DNA of 64,000 nucleotides, from assembly GCF_014205165.1 (NCBI RefSeq), contig NZ_JACHMZ010000001.1, positions 6,306,501-6,370,500 on the forward strand, read 5' to 3'. The stretch is from Micromonospora carbonacea. GTDB taxonomy: Bacteria; Actinomycetota; Actinomycetes; Mycobacteriales; Micromonosporaceae. Each line of letters begins with the position of its first letter. Within the stretch, counting starts at the first letter, position 1. A model generated the notes under the pieces. It worked only from the letters and a program-made list of their open reading frames with translations, did not search any database and was not told the DNA's origin. Below are positions 23,283 through 32,483 of the stretch, piece after piece. Made by a program: the position numbers and the translations under genes.

Positions 23283-26153
23283 ATGACCACCTGGCCCCCG
23301 GGTAGTGCCGCCCCGGTCGCCGCGCGGCCCGCCAGTGGCCGGATCGATCTGCCTGACCATCTGGTGCCGTTGCTGACCGGATCGCCGCACCTCAACGTGT
23401 TCGGGCCGACCAGGCCATGGGTGCCGCCCGCGGGGTGGCTCGAGGACACCCGTGCCCGGCTGATGGCCGTCGCCGCCCGGGAAGGGCTCACCGACCTGCC
23501 CGCCCGGGCGGCACGACTCAAGCCGGGCACGTCGATGGCGGTCGAGGAGGTGAAGTGGCTGGCGCAGGGCGCGCTCGGGGCGTCCACCAGCGTGTCGGGC
23601 CCGCTGTGGCGGCTCGGTGACCTCCTGGTGGCTGACCGCCTGACGGCACCCCTGACTCCGACGACGGACCCGGAGGCGACCTGGCAGACCCAGGTCATGC
23701 CGGTCCCACCGGGACGCGTCTTCGCGGACTCCGACAGCCCGGCACGCCGGGACCGCATCATCCGCTACTACCGCGACTGTCTCGGGATACTCGTCGAGGC
23801 ACCACCGTTCGCCGAGCGTGGACACACGCTAGCCAGGTTGTACGCCCGGATAGCCGAGGACCCGGCGCTACTGGAACAGCACCGGACGGGGTCGAGGCGG
23901 CAACTCGCCGCCCAGTGGGGATCGGCCCTGCTCGGTGACGCGGAGCGGGCCGCCCTGCCCGACTACGCCGGACCGGCCGACTACCTGTCCTGGACTCTGA
24001 CCGGCCTCCGGGCCGCCCACCAGCGCCTGGTGGACACGGTGGGTGCCGAGGTCGGCAGTTTCGACGAGTTGGTCGCCGCCATGCTGCTGAAGCTCGGCAA
24101 ACCGGTGCCCGCCGTCATCGCCACGACCGGGCTGGGCCAGGACGGTTTCCACGCCGTCCGCCGCGCGTACGACATGCTCAAGCCCGGTTTCGACTACGAC
24201 GTCTGGTACCGGACGGTGTTCGCGTGGCTGGACCACGCGATCATCGCGGGCGAGGCGGAGACCGCACGCATCTGGGTGGGCCTGGAGTGGAGCTGTGCCA
24301 CCGCGCTGAACGGCTGGCCGGGCCCGCACCGGGACGTGCAGAGCGGGCTCTTCTTCTGCCTGAGATACCTGCGTAGCCTGCGCATGCTCGGCCAGCCACG
24401 GCCCGCCGTCATCAACCCGCTGGTGTCCGCCCTCGCCGACACTCCGGGACCGGCGCAGCCCACGACCGCCCCACCCCGACCGGCCCGGCCCGGGGGCGCC
24501 CCGGGCGAGCACACCGAGCAGGACGCCATGGGCGTCCTCGACGACATGATCGGGATGTCCCCGGTCAAGCAACGCGTCGTCCGGCTCCGCGCGGAGGCCA
24601 GGGTCGAGGCGCTACGCCGCGAGTCCGGTCTGCCACCGGCCCGCAACCGACGGCACATGGTGTTCGCCGGCAACCCGGGCACCGGGAAGACCACCATCGC
24701 CACGATCATCGGCCGGGTCTATGCCGCGTACGGCGTGCTGGCCTCCGGCCACCTGGTCGAGGTGGCCAGGGCGGAGCTGCTCAACGGCGCCAAGGTGACC
24801 GCGGCCGTACGCAACGCGCTCAACGGCGTCCTGATGATCAACGTCGGTCGGGCGGTCCCGGAGAACCCCGCCGCGCGCGAGGCCACTGCGACGCTGACCA
24901 GGTTGATCGAGGAGCACCGCGAGGACCTGGTGGTCGTCATCGCCGGGCAGCCCAAGGACGTCGCGGAGTTCCTGTCCAGTGAGGTCGGCCTGGCGGCGCG
25001 GTTTCCGAACACCTTCAACTTCGTCGACTTCACCGACGACGAGTTGGTGCGACTCTTCGAGCGGGAGGCCAGGGCGTCCGGGTTCGTTCCCGCCGACGGT
25101 GTGCTCGACCGGGTCCGGAACCTGGTCACGCGGATGCCGCGCGCCGCCGGCTTCGACAACGCCCGGGTGGTCCGTAACCTCGTCGACGAGTCCGCGTCGC
25201 ACCAGGCGATGCGGGTCAGCCGGTCGGCCGCACCCACGGTCGGGCAGCTGGCCGAGCTGTTGGTGGAGGACATCACGGCACCGGCGTCCGTCGTGCTCGC
25301 GCCCGCCCACAAGGGCGACCCGATGGCGGAGCTGGACACGCTCATCGGGCTACCCGACGTCAAGGCGCGGGTGCGGCTGCTGGTCGCGGAGGCCCGGGCG
25401 GAAAGCCTGCGGACCCGGGCCGGGCTCGCGGTGAGCCGAGGATCCCGGCACATGGTGTTCGTCGGAAATCCGGGCACCGCGAAGACCACGGTGGCCCGGT
25501 TGATCGCCCGGATCTACGCCGACCTCGGGCTGCTCGCTTCCGGTCATCTGGTCGAGGTGACCAGGACGGACCTGATCGGCCAGTACATCGGGCAGACCGG
25601 CCCGCGCGTCCACGCGGCGTTCGAACGGGCGCTCGGTGGCGTGCTCTTCATCGACGAGGCGTACTCGCTGTCGATGTCCGACTCGCCGCGGGACTACGGT
25701 CACGAGGCCATCGCCACGCTGCTCAAGCTGATGGAGGACCATCGGGACGACCTGGTGGTGATCGCAGCCGGCTACGAGGTCGAGATGCGGCGGTTCCTCG
25801 AGGCGAACAGTGGTCTGGCATCCCGGTTCCCCACGCTCCTCAAGTTCCCCGACTACGACCTCGACGAGCTGGTGCAGATCTTCACCGTCCTCGCCCACGA
25901 CGCCGGCTACCAGCTCGCCGACGGCGTACCGGACCGGGTTCGTAGGACGCTCGCCCGTCTTTCCCCGGGGTCGTCGTTCGGCAACGGCCGTACGGTACGC
26001 AACCTGCTGGAGGCGACCGTCGCCAAGCAGGCAGCACGGATCATCGAGTTGGCCGACGCGCCGGCGGAGGTCGTCCGGAAGCTGGTGGTGGAGGACCTGC
26101 CGACCAGCTTCGGCGGCCACGACCAACCGCCCGCGATCGGCCAGTATCTGTGA
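23283..26153 (+). CDS. Double AAA ATPase of the CbxX/EccA type
   Basis: A 956-residue protein: about 400 N-terminal residues that are mostly helical and unrecognised, then two CbxX/EccA-type AAA modules. Module 1 has Walker [10 protein letters not shown] (about 462), but the Walker B position reads [11 protein letters not shown] instead of [11 protein letters not shown]. Module 2 has GNPGTAKTT (about 729) and an intact [11 protein letters not shown] (about 788), with arginine-finger region SGLASRFP. Relatives are found with type VII secretion (EccA) and as Rubisco activases (CbxX); neither context is present. The start is ATG 23283 with no strong ribosome binding site. It may be a chaperone-like remodeller; the partner is unknown. 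Confidence 0.85.
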   Translation: MTTWPPGSAAPVAARPASGRIDLPDHLVPLLTGSPHLNVFGPTRPWVPPAGWLEDTRARLMAVAAREGLTDLPARAARLKPGTSMAVEEVKWLAQGALGASTSVSGPLWRLGDLLVADRLTAPLTPTTDPEATWQTQVMPVPPGRVFADSDSPARRDRIIRYYRDCLGILVEAPPFAERGHTLARLYARIAEDPALLEQHRTGSRRQLAAQWGSALLGDAERAALPDYAGPADYLSWTLTGLRAAHQRLVDTVGAEVGSFDELVAAMLLKLGKPVPAVIATTGLGQDGFHAVRRAYDMLKPGFDYDVWYRTVFAWLDHAIIAGEAETARIWVGLEWSCATALNGWPGPHRDVQSGLFFCLRYLRSLRMLGQPRPAVINPLVSALADTPGPAQPTTAPPRPARPGGAPGEHTEQDAMGVLDDMIGMSPVKQRVVRLRAEARVEALRRESGLPPARNRRHMVFAGNPGTGKTTIATIIGRVYAAYGVLASGHLVEVARAELLNGAKVTAAVRNALNGVLMINVGRAVPENPAAREATATLTRLIEEHREDLVVVIAGQPKDVAEFLSSEVGLAARFPNTFNFVDFTDDELVRLFEREARASGFVPADGVLDRVRNLVTRMPRAAGFDNARVVRNLVDESASHQAMRVSRSAAPTVGQLAELLVEDITAPASVVLAPAHKGDPMAELDTLIGLPDVKARVRLLVAEARAESLRTRAGLAVSRGSRHMVFVGNPGTAKTTVARLIARIYADLGLLASGHLVEVTRTDLIGQYIGQTGPRVHAAFERALGGVLFIDEAYSLSMSDSPRDYGHEAIATLLKLMEDHRDDLVVIAAGYEVEMRRFLEANSGLASRFPTLLKFPDYDLDELVQIFTVLAHDAGYQLADGVPDRVRRTLARLSPGSSFGNGRTVRNLLEATVAKQAARIIELADAPAEVVRKLVVEDLPTSFGGHDQPPAIGQYL

Positions 26154-26221
26154 TCGTCAGGAGTTCGGTGCGACGCCGCGCGGGCCGGCGGGCCATCCGA
26201 CATCCGAATACCGGGGGAACC

Positions 26222-26809
26222 TCACGTGGCGCTTCCGTGGGTTTGCGCGGCGACCATGGTGACCAGGGTGTCGATCAGCTCTTCGGCGGTGGTCTGCCAT
26301 TTGTCGCCGCCGAGCTGGCCGGTGAGTTCCATGCCGGCGATGCCGTCGGCGCTGGCGAGGAGTAGGGCGGCGTATCGGCGGGCGTGGTGTTCGCCGGTCA
26401 CGGCGGCGACTACTTGCAGGGATTCGTCCTGCGTTGGCTGGGCAGCCCGGGCGAACGCGGTGGGATCGCTGGCGGGGCTGCTGAACATCAGCCGGTAGAG
26501 ATGGGGTTGGCGGCGGGCGAGGTTGATGAAAGCGGCGAGGAGGGCCCGCAGTTTTGCGGCCGCGGTGAGGCTGGGGTCTCGGTGGATGGCGCCGATTCGT
26601 TGACCGAGTTCGTCCCAGGCCTGGCTGCCGACCGCGATCATGAGGTGTTCCTTGTCCGGGAAGTGCCGGTAGGGGGCTCCACGGGTGACCCCTGCCCGCG
26701 CTCCGACGGCACGGAGGGTCACGGCTTCGAGGCCGCCCTGGTCAAGCAGCTCGGCCGCCGCTTCGAGCAGGGCCTGGCGTGTCGCGGCGGCGGTCTCAGC
26801 CCGGATCAT
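26222..26809 (-). CDS. TetR-family repressor
   Basis: A 195-residue TetR protein. The N-terminal helix-turn-helix is AVGARAGVTRGAPYRHFPDK, preceded by TRQALLEAAAELLDQGGLEA. The C-terminal ligand domain (RQPHLYRLMFSSPASDP, LLLASADGIAGMELTGQ) resembles the WHG family. It is the last gene of a three-gene minus-strand operon and 77 bases follow the hydratase gene. Three TGAC-N3-GTCA palindromes upstream of the first gene are likely operators, which would make the operon autoregulated. Confidence 0.92.
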   Translation of the reverse strand: MIRAETAAATRQALLEAAAELLDQGGLEAVTLRAVGARAGVTRGAPYRHFPDKEHLMIAVGSQAWDELGQRIGAIHRDPSLTAAAKLRALLAAFINLARRQPHLYRLMFSSPASDPTAFARAAQPTQDESLQVVAAVTGEHHARRYAALLLASADGIAGMELTGQLGGDKWQTTAEELIDTLVTMVAAQTHGSAT

Positions 26810-26886
26810 CCGCTCATCCTATGGCCGGGTCAGGACGCCTTCGCCGACCGTAGGCGAAGGGTCGTGGCTGCCGGCCCCTGAGGTTG

Positions 26887-27719
26887 CTACGGCTGTTCGG
26901 CCAGCGACTCGAGGTGGTGGCCCAGGTTTCGTTCGAGGTCGTCGATCCCGATCTGGGCGACGAGTTTGCCGACGGCCCGCCCTCGCGCCTCGACGCCAGG
27001 TCCCGTGGTGGATCGGGCGGACTCGACGAACGACGCCAGCAGGTTCTCCTCCGACGGCAAGGTGGAGCGGTTCACCTGGGTTTTGACCGCCGTGATGGCT
27101 TGCCTGTCGAAGCTGGCGATCCGCCGGGCCACAGCGTTGACGAAGTCGTCGAGTTCGGCGTCGGGGATCGCCCGGGCGGCCCAGCCGTACTGTGCGGCGC
27201 GGTCCGCGTCGTAGTCCTGACCGGTCAGGAGTACCTCCAAAGCCCGGTCGCGGCCGAGGAGGTGTGTCAGTCGTTCGGTGCCGCCGGCGCCGGGGACCAG
27301 GCCGAGGCCGACCTCGGGCTGGCAGAAGATCAGAAGATCGCCTGTTCCCGGCTGGCGTAGCGCAGGCCGAAGGCGGCGGTGTACTTCGCGCCGCCGCCAC
27401 GGGCACGTCCCCGGATCGACGCGATGCTGACGAACGGTGCGGCAGCCAGGCGCACGCCGAGTTCGACGAACTCGGGCAAGGGCCCGCTGCCGGCCATGTC
27501 CGCGATGGCCGGGATCTGGTCGCTGTCGACGTGGTTGAGGAAGAACCCCGGCGTCGCGCTGTCGAAGATGACGACGCTGGCCTGTTCCTCGCCGCTCAGA
27601 CGGTCGACGATGTCCAACAGCTCGGCCACGGTGTCCGCGCCGATCAGGTTGTGCGGTGGGTTTGCGAACGTGACTCGACGCACCTTCGACGTCTGGTCAT
27701 CCACTGTGAACTGCCTCAT
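26887..27719 (-). pseudogene. Enoyl-CoA hydratase/isomerase, frameshifted by an 8-bp tandem duplication
   Basis: The first part (27719 to about 27330) is a crotonase-fold N-terminus with PPHNLIGADTVAELLDIVDR and SIRGRARGGGAKYTAAFG (oxyanion-hole region), stopping at ...REQAIF. The second part, in another frame, reads CQPEVGLGLVPGAGGTERLT, then LEVLLTGQDYDADRAAQYG. The break coincides with CAGAAGAT repeated twice in tandem at 27323-27338; removing one copy restores a continuous frame. The rest of the gene is undamaged, so the change is recent or a sequencing error. The protein would be a soluble CoA-ester hydratase/isomerase. Confidence 0.85.
27323..27338. repeat. 8-bp perfect tandem duplication causing a frameshift
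   Basis: CAGAAGAT occurs twice in direct succession (27323-27330, 27331-27338) within the hydratase gene. One unit is exactly the length needed to shift the frame and create the premature stop. Confidence 0.9.
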
Positions 27720-27759
27720 GGAGGTTCCTTCCGCCGGTCGGGTGGCGTGGACGCGAGAT

Positions 27760-28761
27760 TCAGCGGCCCACGGTGCGGGATCGCGCCATCTGCCGGAGCC
27801 CTTCCTCCACGGTGATCGCCGGCCGATAGCCCAGTCGAAGTCGCGCTCGGGTGATGTCGTAGACGCGGTCGCGGCCCATGAACGAGACGATCCAAGGGGT
27901 GAGCGGTGGTGCGGTGGCGCTGCGGCGTGCTTTCGCGGCGGTCTGCATGAGCGTGGCCAGAGGTGAGGCGACTGCCCGGGGAACGCTGTTGGCCGCGCTG
28001 ACGTCGACGCCGCGGGTGGCCAGCAGCGGGGTGAGGAAGTCGCGGGCGGGGCGAGGGCTGCCGTCGGTGACGTAGCAGATCAAGCCGTGATCCCCACGGT
28101 CGAGTGCCAGCGCGATGATGTGGGCGAGGTTGTCGACGTGGCAGAAGTCGACCATGTGCCGCCCTCCGTCGATCCAGGAGAATCGGCCGGCTTCCACGGA
28201 GTCGATGAATCCCTGCAAGGTGTGGGTCATGCCCTGGCCCCACAGGAACGGTGGACGGATGACGACCAGGGACGTGTTCCCGTGCGGCAGGACAAGCAGT
28301 TCCTGCTCGGTGCGGAGCTTCACGCGGCTGTAGGCGATGTTCGCCTTGCCCGGGTCGGAGTTCTCGTCGACGGTGTGGTCGTGATTGGTGCCGGTGGAGA
28401 CGCTGGCCGCGGACACCAGGACGAATCGCCTGACCCGTGCGTCCACGGCGGCCTGGTAGAGGTCGCGGGTCGGCAGCAGGTTGCGGTCGACGAAGACCTG
28501 GTCGGGTCCCCAGAAGGCCATGAAGGCCGCCGAGTGCACCACGGCGTCGACCTCGCCGAGAATCTGTAGCCAGGCAGGCCCGTTGCCGGACCTGGCCAGG
28601 TCCGACAGGTCACCGCCGACCGGGAGCCCGCCGGCCGATGTGATCGCGTCCGCGGCGGCCGCGGACCGCGCGAGCGCGTGCACAGTGTGCCCGTCGTTGA
28701 CCAGCCGCCGGAGGATTGCTCCTCCGGCGAAGCCCGATCCGCCCGTGAGAAAGACTCTCAT
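27760..28761 (-). CDS. NAD(P)-dependent epimerase/dehydratase-type reductase (extended SDR)
   Basis: A 333-residue extended short-chain dehydrogenase. The Rossmann motif MRVFLTGGSGFAGGAILRRL is at the N-terminus; VHSAAFMAFWGP and the catalytic pair YSRVK (Y-x-x-x-K, about residue 150) follow. The proline/tryptophan-rich IRPPFLWGQGM and DFCHVDNLAHIIALAL regions resemble 3-beta-hydroxysteroid dehydrogenase/isomerase-like SDRs. ATG 28759-28761 has GGAGTG upstream, better placed than a 12-residue longer form. It is the first gene of the TetR-controlled operon. The substrate is unknown. Confidence 0.9.
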   Translation of the reverse strand: MRVFLTGGSGFAGGAILRRLVNDGHTVHALARSAAAADAITSAGGLPVGGDLSDLARSGNGPAWLQILGEVDAVVHSAAFMAFWGPDQVFVDRNLLPTRDLYQAAVDARVRRFVLVSAASVSTGTNHDHTVDENSDPGKANIAYSRVKLRTEQELLVLPHGNTSLVVIRPPFLWGQGMTHTLQGFIDSVEAGRFSWIDGGRHMVDFCHVDNLAHIIALALDRGDHGLICYVTDGSPRPARDFLTPLLATRGVDVSAANSVPRAVASPLATLMQTAAKARRSATAPPLTPWIVSFMGRDRVYDITRARLRLGYRPAITVEEGLRQMARSRTVGR

Positions 28762-28844
28762 CGACACTCCTCGACGATTGCGTGACGCCCGTGGCATCCG
28801 TGCGGATGTCGACCCCCGCAGGCCGAGGGGCCTCGGCGCGGCAA

Positions 28845-28917
28845 GATGACGGCGTCAACACAACCAGCGTATGCAGTCGAGATGACACCGTCAACACTTT
28901 GGGATGACTCTGTCATC
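28845..28917. promoter_or_regulatory. Three GATGAC-N3-GTCA palindromes, probable TetR operators
   Basis: GATGACGGCGTCA (28845-28857), GATGACACCGTCA (28881-28893) and the fully symmetric GATGACTCTGTCATC (28903-28917) lie 85-155 bases upstream of the SDR start codon. The shared core is TGAC-N3-GTCA. The location upstream of an operon that ends in a tetR gene suggests binding by that repressor. Confidence 0.7.
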
Positions 28918-29274
28918 AGCGGGGAGTCTCGTTGTCGGCTCAAGCCCTCTCGCACGCCGACACCGCGCCCATGGTGACGCAGGTGCGGCTGCTCGGCTGT
29001 CGGCCGGAATCCGCTCCGCTGACAGAGCTCAATGCGCTCGGCCCGTCGACCAAGGCCGGTCTGCGTCGACGTCGGATCAGCGCCGACGTGTACGTGGTCG
29101 CTGCCGACGGTTCCGCCAGCCGGATCATCGGGGCGACGGCGTCCGGCACGGTCGACGCCAGCGAGCCGGCGGGGATCGGGGCCGGGCCTCTCGACGTGAC
29201 GGTCCGCAGCGCTATCGGGGAACCGACGCCGGCGGGGATCCTCGGCATCCTGGCGCATCGGCATAACGGAAGGC
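28918..29274. other. No confident gene
   Basis: A plus-strand frame opening near 28932 is G/C-biased at third positions but has no recognisable motif and runs through the terminator and into the 3' end of the Fn3 gene on the other strand, so it is not called. Confidence 0.4.
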
Positions 29275-29310
29275 CCAGGGGTGGGCCGACAACGTCGCGC
29301 CCACCCCTGG
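29275..29310 (-). terminator. Terminator of the Fn3 protein gene
   Basis: CCAGGGGTGGGC (29275-29286) and GCCCACCCCTGG (29299-29310) form a perfect 12-bp stem with a 12-base loop, 10 bases past the stop of the minus-strand gene. Confidence 0.75.
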
Positions 29311-29319
29311 ACAGCACGG

Positions 29320-30957
29320 TCAACCCAACAGGAGCCGGTTCTCGGTGATGCCCTTCGGGTCACCGAGCGTGGGCGGCGTCTGCCAGACCCGGCAGTTGGC
29401 GTCGTACGGGTCGTCGGCGACGCAGTACCGGCTGTCGACCACCACCACCGCCAGCGTGGTGGTCCGCCCGCTGGGCAGGGTCACCCGGGCCGCCGGTGCG
29501 CTGGTCGCCGGGCCGCAGGCCCCCGCCACCAGGCTGTTGGGCAGCGCGCCCTGCCGCACCCAGCGGCCGTTGGCGTCGGTCGACCACACCGTGCCGGCCC
29601 GACCGCGCGGATCGCAGTTCCACAGGTTCATGGCCGCCACGCCCTGCAACGTGGTCGGGTCGGCAGCCGCCTTCGCGGTCCACTGGCAGAAGAAGTACGG
29701 GTTGCCCGCCCAGCCCGGCGAGCGAGCCCCGAGCAGGAAGCAGTACTGGGTGCCGGGCTGCAACCCGGTGACCAGGTGACTCATCCGTCCGGTGCCCGGG
29801 GTGCCGGCCAGCACCACGTCGGGCACCCCGGACCGGACCAGCCGCCACTCGGCCTCGCCCATGGCGACGTCGTCCCAGCTCAGCATCATCGAGGTGTCCG
29901 AGACTCCGGTCACCCCCACCCGGGCCGGCTGGGGGTACGCCCCGGCCCAGGTGGTCGCGCAGACCGCCGGCGGGGTGTGCGAGCCGTACGCGTTGTACGC
30001 GGTGGCGAGGTAGCAGTAGGTGCGCCCCCAGTCCACGGTCAGGTCCATCTCCCAGTACCCGGCCGGGTTGCTCCAGGTGCTGTGCGGGGTGGGCCAGTCG
30101 GTCCACGGCCCGTTCGGTGTGGGGCCCCGCCACACGCTGACCTGGGTGGCGTCCTGGGTACCCACCCGTACGTCGACCTCCATCCGGGGGGTCGGGTAGT
30201 CGGGGGCCCGGACCAGGAAGTGGTCGATCACCGGTGCGCCGCCCTGGGTGACCGTCCGGCAGGGCAGCGCGGTGTCCACCCCCGCGCCGGCGTTGATCGC
30301 GGTGACGCAGACCGTGTGGTCGCCCCGGGCCGCCGGCACCAGCAGGTCGAAGCCGTGGTCGCCGCCGTAGACGGGGTAGCTGGCGGCCACGTCGGTGCGG
30401 GTCGTCGAGGCGACCAGCGCGGTGTACAGCCGGCCGTTCACCCGCACCGACACGGTCAGCGGCGAGGCGGTGTCCGGGTCGATGACCCAGCCGCGCACCC
30501 GCAGGCCGGACGGCCCGGGGGAGAGTTCGTCGAACGAGCCGAACGGGTCGAACCGGACGGCGAGCGCCCGACAGGCGGTCTCGCCGACCCCGGCTCCCTG
30601 GTTGACGACGGTGAGGCAGACGGTGTCCCCGTACCGGGCGGGGAGGGTCCGGATGAAGGCCGAGCCGGAGGCGACACCGAACCGGCCCACCTCCACACCG
30701 GAGATCTTGGCGATGACCTGGACCGACGTGGTGGCGTCCGGATCACCGGCGCTCCCCTTGACCTGCACGCCGGCCGGTACCCGGCTGGCCGAGGTGAGGT
30801 TGACCCAGGCGTTGTCGTCGTCGACGTCCCCGCCGCACACCGGAGGTGGCTCGGGGACGTCGCACACGGGCGCCGCCACGGCGGGTTCCGTGATCACGGC
30901 GACTGGCCCCAGGGCCAGCGCGAACGCGGCGAGGCCGCGAATCAGTTTGGATGACAC
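29320..30957 (-). CDS. Secreted protein with fibronectin type III-like domains
   Basis: A 545-residue exported protein. The signal peptide is LIRGLAAFALALGPVAVITE, cleaved near AVAA. Two beta-rich repeats follow, each with a YGDTVCLTVVNQGAGVG / DHTVCVTAINAGAGVD pattern, then Fn3-like sequence (VGVTGVSDTSMMLSWDDV, LVTGLQPGTQYCFLLGA) at about 360-430. The C-terminal region is Cys-bearing and not recognised. No catalytic motif was seen. GTG 30955-30957 is chosen for the signal peptide. It probably acts outside the cell in binding or matrix contact; the partner is unknown. Confidence 0.8.
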   Translation of the reverse strand: MSSKLIRGLAAFALALGPVAVITEPAVAAPVCDVPEPPPVCGGDVDDDNAWVNLTSASRVPAGVQVKGSAGDPDATTSVQVIAKISGVEVGRFGVASGSAFIRTLPARYGDTVCLTVVNQGAGVGETACRALAVRFDPFGSFDELSPGPSGLRVRGWVIDPDTASPLTVSVRVNGRLYTALVASTTRTDVAASYPVYGGDHGFDLLVPAARGDHTVCVTAINAGAGVDTALPCRTVTQGGAPVIDHFLVRAPDYPTPRMEVDVRVGTQDATQVSVWRGPTPNGPWTDWPTPHSTWSNPAGYWEMDLTVDWGRTYCYLATAYNAYGSHTPPAVCATTWAGAYPQPARVGVTGVSDTSMMLSWDDVAMGEAEWRLVRSGVPDVVLAGTPGTGRMSHLVTGLQPGTQYCFLLGARSPGWAGNPYFFCQWTAKAAADPTTLQGVAAMNLWNCDPRGRAGTVWSTDANGRWVRQGALPNSLVAGACGPATSAPAARVTLPSGRTTTLAVVVVDSRYCVADDPYDANCRVWQTPPTLGDPKGITENRLLLG

Positions 30958-31120
30958 GCGGTGAGGGTGGCAGGGGTACGCAAACCACCGCCCGCACAGT
31001 GTCGGGGGCGCTGCCAGCCAGCGGCTTCGGGCTGGCTGACAGAGATCCGCCCACGACCTGCCCGAACGGCGAGCAGAAGACCGCACGTCCGGTGTGGCGC
31101 TGATCAACTGCTGAGACGGG

Positions 31121-32296
31121 CTATCCCGCCCGGAGGGTGAGCAGGGTGATCTCGCTCGGCGCGAAGATCCGGAACGGAGGACCCCAGAACCCGGTCCCCC
31201 GGCTCGTGTAGAGCTGGGTCCTGCCGTGCCGGCTCAGCCCCTGCACGACCGGCTGGTCGAGCCGGACCAGGTAGTGGAACGGCCACATCTGGCCACCGTG
31301 GGTGTGCCCGGACAGTTGCAGGTCCGCGCCGGCCGCGACCGCGTCGTCGATCTGCTTCGGCTGGTGCGCCAGCAGCAGCACGGGCAGCTGCGGGTCGGCG
31401 CCGGCCAGCGCCGCCGCGTGGTCGGCGCGGTGACCGACGACGCCGGACGAGGCGGCGGTCACGTCGTCCACCCCGGCGACGACGAGCCGGTCGCCACCCC
31501 GCTCCACCACGAGATGCCGGTTGTGCAGGGGCTCCCAGCCAAGTGTCCGCATGTGGTCGACCCAGCCCTGCGCCTGGCCGTAGTACTCGTGGTTGCCCGT
31601 CACGTACACCCGGGCCAGCCGCGCCTGGACGGCACCCAGCGGCGCCGCCTGCGCCCGACGCTGGTCGACCGTGCCGTCAGCGATGTCGCCGGTGTGGCAG
31701 ACGATGTCCGGGGCCAAGCCGTTGACCACCTCGATCGTGCGGGCCGACCAGCGGGCCCGGTCGATCGGGCCGTAGTGGGTGTCGGTCAGCAACACCACCC
31801 GGACGCCGTCGAGACCCGCTCCCAGCCGGTCGATGGTGACGTCCACCCGCCGGACCCGGGGCACCCGCATCGCCTCGGCGTAGCCCCAGACGGCCAGGAC
31901 GACCGAGACGACCGCCGCGCCGGCCGCCACGTATCGCGACCGCACCGGGTCGGCGACCCCCGCCGCGGCCAGCGGGAGCCGGGCCACATTGCCGATCAGC
32001 GCCCAGACGAACAGGATCCACACCAGGCCGAGCAGGGTGTCCCCCGCGCGGGCCGCCGCGTCCAGCCGCCGGTGGCCGTGCCCGAGATACATCAGAACGG
32101 GCAACGCGACCAGCGCGACGACGAACACGCTCGTGCCGGCCGCCACCACCGCCGCCGGCCACCGCGCCGCCACCGTCAACGTCCACCACGGCAGGCCGAA
32201 CAGCAACACCAGGACCGCGACCAGCGTCGCCCCGGACACCAGCGGTCGCAGCGACCGTCGCGCCGGCCTGACCTGTACGGCATCGCCAGCAGTCAT
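31121..32296 (-). CDS. Membrane-bound metallophosphoesterase
   Basis: A 391-residue protein with about four hydrophobic helices in residues 15-135 and a calcineurin-type phosphoesterase domain after about 150. The metal ligands are seen in LLTDTHYG, HTGDIADG, VTGNHEYY, LLLAHQP and SGHTHGGQ. Such YaeI-like enzymes act on phosphate esters, possibly of lipids, at the membrane face; the substrate is unknown. ATG 32294-32296 follows GGGAGGACG. It is a single gene between two secreted-protein genes. Confidence 0.93.
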   Translation of the reverse strand: MTAGDAVQVRPARRSLRPLVSGATLVAVLVLLFGLPWWTLTVAARWPAAVVAAGTSVFVVALVALPVLMYLGHGHRRLDAAARAGDTLLGLVWILFVWALIGNVARLPLAAAGVADPVRSRYVAAGAAVVSVVLAVWGYAEAMRVPRVRRVDVTIDRLGAGLDGVRVVLLTDTHYGPIDRARWSARTIEVVNGLAPDIVCHTGDIADGTVDQRRAQAAPLGAVQARLARVYVTGNHEYYGQAQGWVDHMRTLGWEPLHNRHLVVERGGDRLVVAGVDDVTAASSGVVGHRADHAAALAGADPQLPVLLLAHQPKQIDDAVAAGADLQLSGHTHGGQMWPFHYLVRLDQPVVQGLSRHGRTQLYTSRGTGFWGPPFRIFAPSEITLLTLRAG

Positions 32297-32439
32297 CGCC
32301 GTCCTCCCGTCGGGTCCGTGCAGCATGACACGATCCGGGCCCGATCGACCACGCCCGGGAACCGGGACCCACGCCGGGCGCTGGGTGCGACTGGGACGAG
32401 ACGCGCCGGCTGGCAGCGGTCGGCAGCCGTGGGGGGCCG

Positions 32440-32466
32440 GGGCCGGGCGTCCGTGACGCCCGGCCC
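32440..32466 (-). terminator. Terminator after the cellulase gene
   Basis: GGGCCGGGCGTC (32440-32451) and GACGCCCGGCCC (32455-32466) form a perfect 12-bp stem with a 3-base loop, ending 18 bases from the cellulase stop. Confidence 0.75.
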
Positions 32467-32483
32467 GCTGGCTCACGCCCTGC

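Noticed and set aside
23283..26153. Type VII secretion locus, suggested by the EccA/CbxX-type ATPase
   Set aside because: No EccB, EccC, EccD, mycosin or WXG100 genes occur in the window.
28932..29348. Plus-strand ORF of about 138 codons
   Set aside because: No known motif, no clear ribosome binding site, and it crosses a terminator and the 3' end of the Fn3 gene on the other strand.
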